In this document: positions 20,465 to 20,824 of the stretch, piece after piece
How positions within the stretch are numbered: the stretch's first letter is position 1
Layout: the number at the start of each line of letters is the position of its first letter
NCBI GenBank assembly: GCA_002309305.1
Contig: DBWR01000063.1
Coordinates: 1-20,824, forward strand
DNA: 20,824 nt
Direction: 5' to 3'
From: Treponema sp. UBA1233
GTDB taxonomy: Bacteria > Spirochaetota > Spirochaetia > Treponematales > Treponemataceae
The notes under the pieces: generated by a model
The model's input: the letters and a program-made list of their open reading frames with translations, nothing else
Databases searched by the model: none
Told to the model about the DNA's origin: nothing
Made by a program: the position numbers and the translations under genes

Positions 20465-20824
20465 TTATGCCCATGGATTCTCTGTCGGATAGCGTACACC
20501 CTTAGGCTGGTTGTATCCGATTTCGTCTACTGCTACACCGATGTACTTGAATACTTCGTAGAGCTCCTTGCCAAAGTGGCCGAATGCAACGGCACCGTGG
20601 TGCGGGAAGTTCTTTTCGATGAGTACGTGGCGGTAGAAGCGGCCCATTTCCGGGATTGCAAAGATACCGATGCCACCGAATGAGCGTGTTGCAACAGGCA
20701 ATACTTCACCCTGTGCGATGTATGCGCGGAGGATGTTGTCTGATGTGCTCTGCAGGCGGTAGAATGTGATTGGTCCTGGTACGATGTCTCCTTCCAGAGT
20801 TCCGTTTGTAACTTCGATTGGAAG
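20465..20824 (-). CDS. L-fucose/L-arabinose isomerase family protein, C-terminal end
   Basis: The frame is open from the window edge to TAA at 20465 and gives 119 residues; the 5' part lies outside. The visible part reads LPIEVTNGTLEGDIVPGPIT, then RSFGGIGIFAIPEMGRFYRH, NFPHHGAVAFGHFGKELYEV and GYNQPKGVRYPTENPWA. The His-rich HHGAVAFGHFG corresponds to the NHG...GHVGAD region near the end of FucI, where a histidine contributes to the Mn2+ site. The family isomerises L-fucose or L-arabinose-type aldoses to ketoses. The full gene should be about 480-600 codons. An internal TTG near 20701 is not the start. The exact sugar cannot be told from this part. Confidence 0.75.
   Translation of the reverse strand, partial: LPIEVTNGTLEGDIVPGPITFYRLQSTSDNILRAYIAQGEVLPVATRSFGGIGIFAIPEMGRFYRHVLIEKNFPHHGAVAFGHFGKELYEVFKYIGVAVDEIGYNQPKGVRYPTENPWA

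Noticed and set aside
1..20824. CRISPR array, tRNA or rRNA genes
   Set aside because: No regularly spaced repeats with unique spacers, and no cloverleaf or rRNA-like stretch was found on either strand.

Overview
The window looks like the chromosome of a host-associated or rumen-type Treponema (Spirochaetes). This rests on family-level impressions rather than a database match: C-terminally aromatic outer-membrane barrels, relaxed lipoboxes, several copies of the Rpn / PD-(D/E)XK 'transposase' family, formylglycine-generating-enzyme (FGE) fold proteins, a bacterial GH3 protein and many small toxin-antitoxin modules. Both window ends cut genes: an Rpn-family tail on the left and an L-fucose-isomerase-like 3' end on the right.

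Layout. 1-500: end of an Rpn-family gene, a decayed minus-strand coding remnant and a terminator. 497-3045 (minus): an apparent three-gene envelope operon (porin-like barrel, two lipoproteins) with a clear promoter, a hairpin at the predicted mRNA 5' end and an intrinsic terminator. 3145-4443 (minus): a full-length Rpn-family nuclease, the remnant of a second copy, and a free-standing C-terminal piece with its own Shine-Dalgarno. An 81-bp block shared by the copies starts at an internal SD/TTG start, which fits the known gene-within-gene RpnL/RpnS toxin-antitoxin architecture. 4688-6017 (minus): a two-gene ABC exporter. 6159-12441: LolA, MMPL/RND exporter, GH3 acyl-amido synthetase and HAD phosphatase on the minus strand, with a convergent PlsC-type acyltransferase. 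These look like a lipid or acyl-product synthesis and export set.

12571-20464 is an accessory stretch. It holds a YgiT-type/DUF4258 toxin-antitoxin pair bracketed by short direct repeats, a 260-bp palindromic MITE-like element, an orphan membrane protein, and a 1269-residue secreted protein with three FGE-fold domains fused to a solute-binding protein. Next come an XRE regulator with operator palindromes and a divergent small gene. Two further cassettes are separated by three near-identical terminator repeats: a two-repeat structured RNA upstream of a PBECR4-like nuclease gene, and a PIN-family toxin-antitoxin pair.

The strongest candidate for an undescribed system is at 18842-19527. A good promoter drives a short RNA made of two 33-nt repeats, each folding into a hairpin with the same loop (AGACNTTAAAC). 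A terminator follows, 7 nt before a toxin-like gene that has no Shine-Dalgarno. This is the layout of type III (RNA antitoxin) systems, but with a toxin that I read as PBECR4-like and not as the classical ToxN. A second recurring theme is leaderless transcription: four genes have their -10 box exactly 6-7 nt before the ATG.
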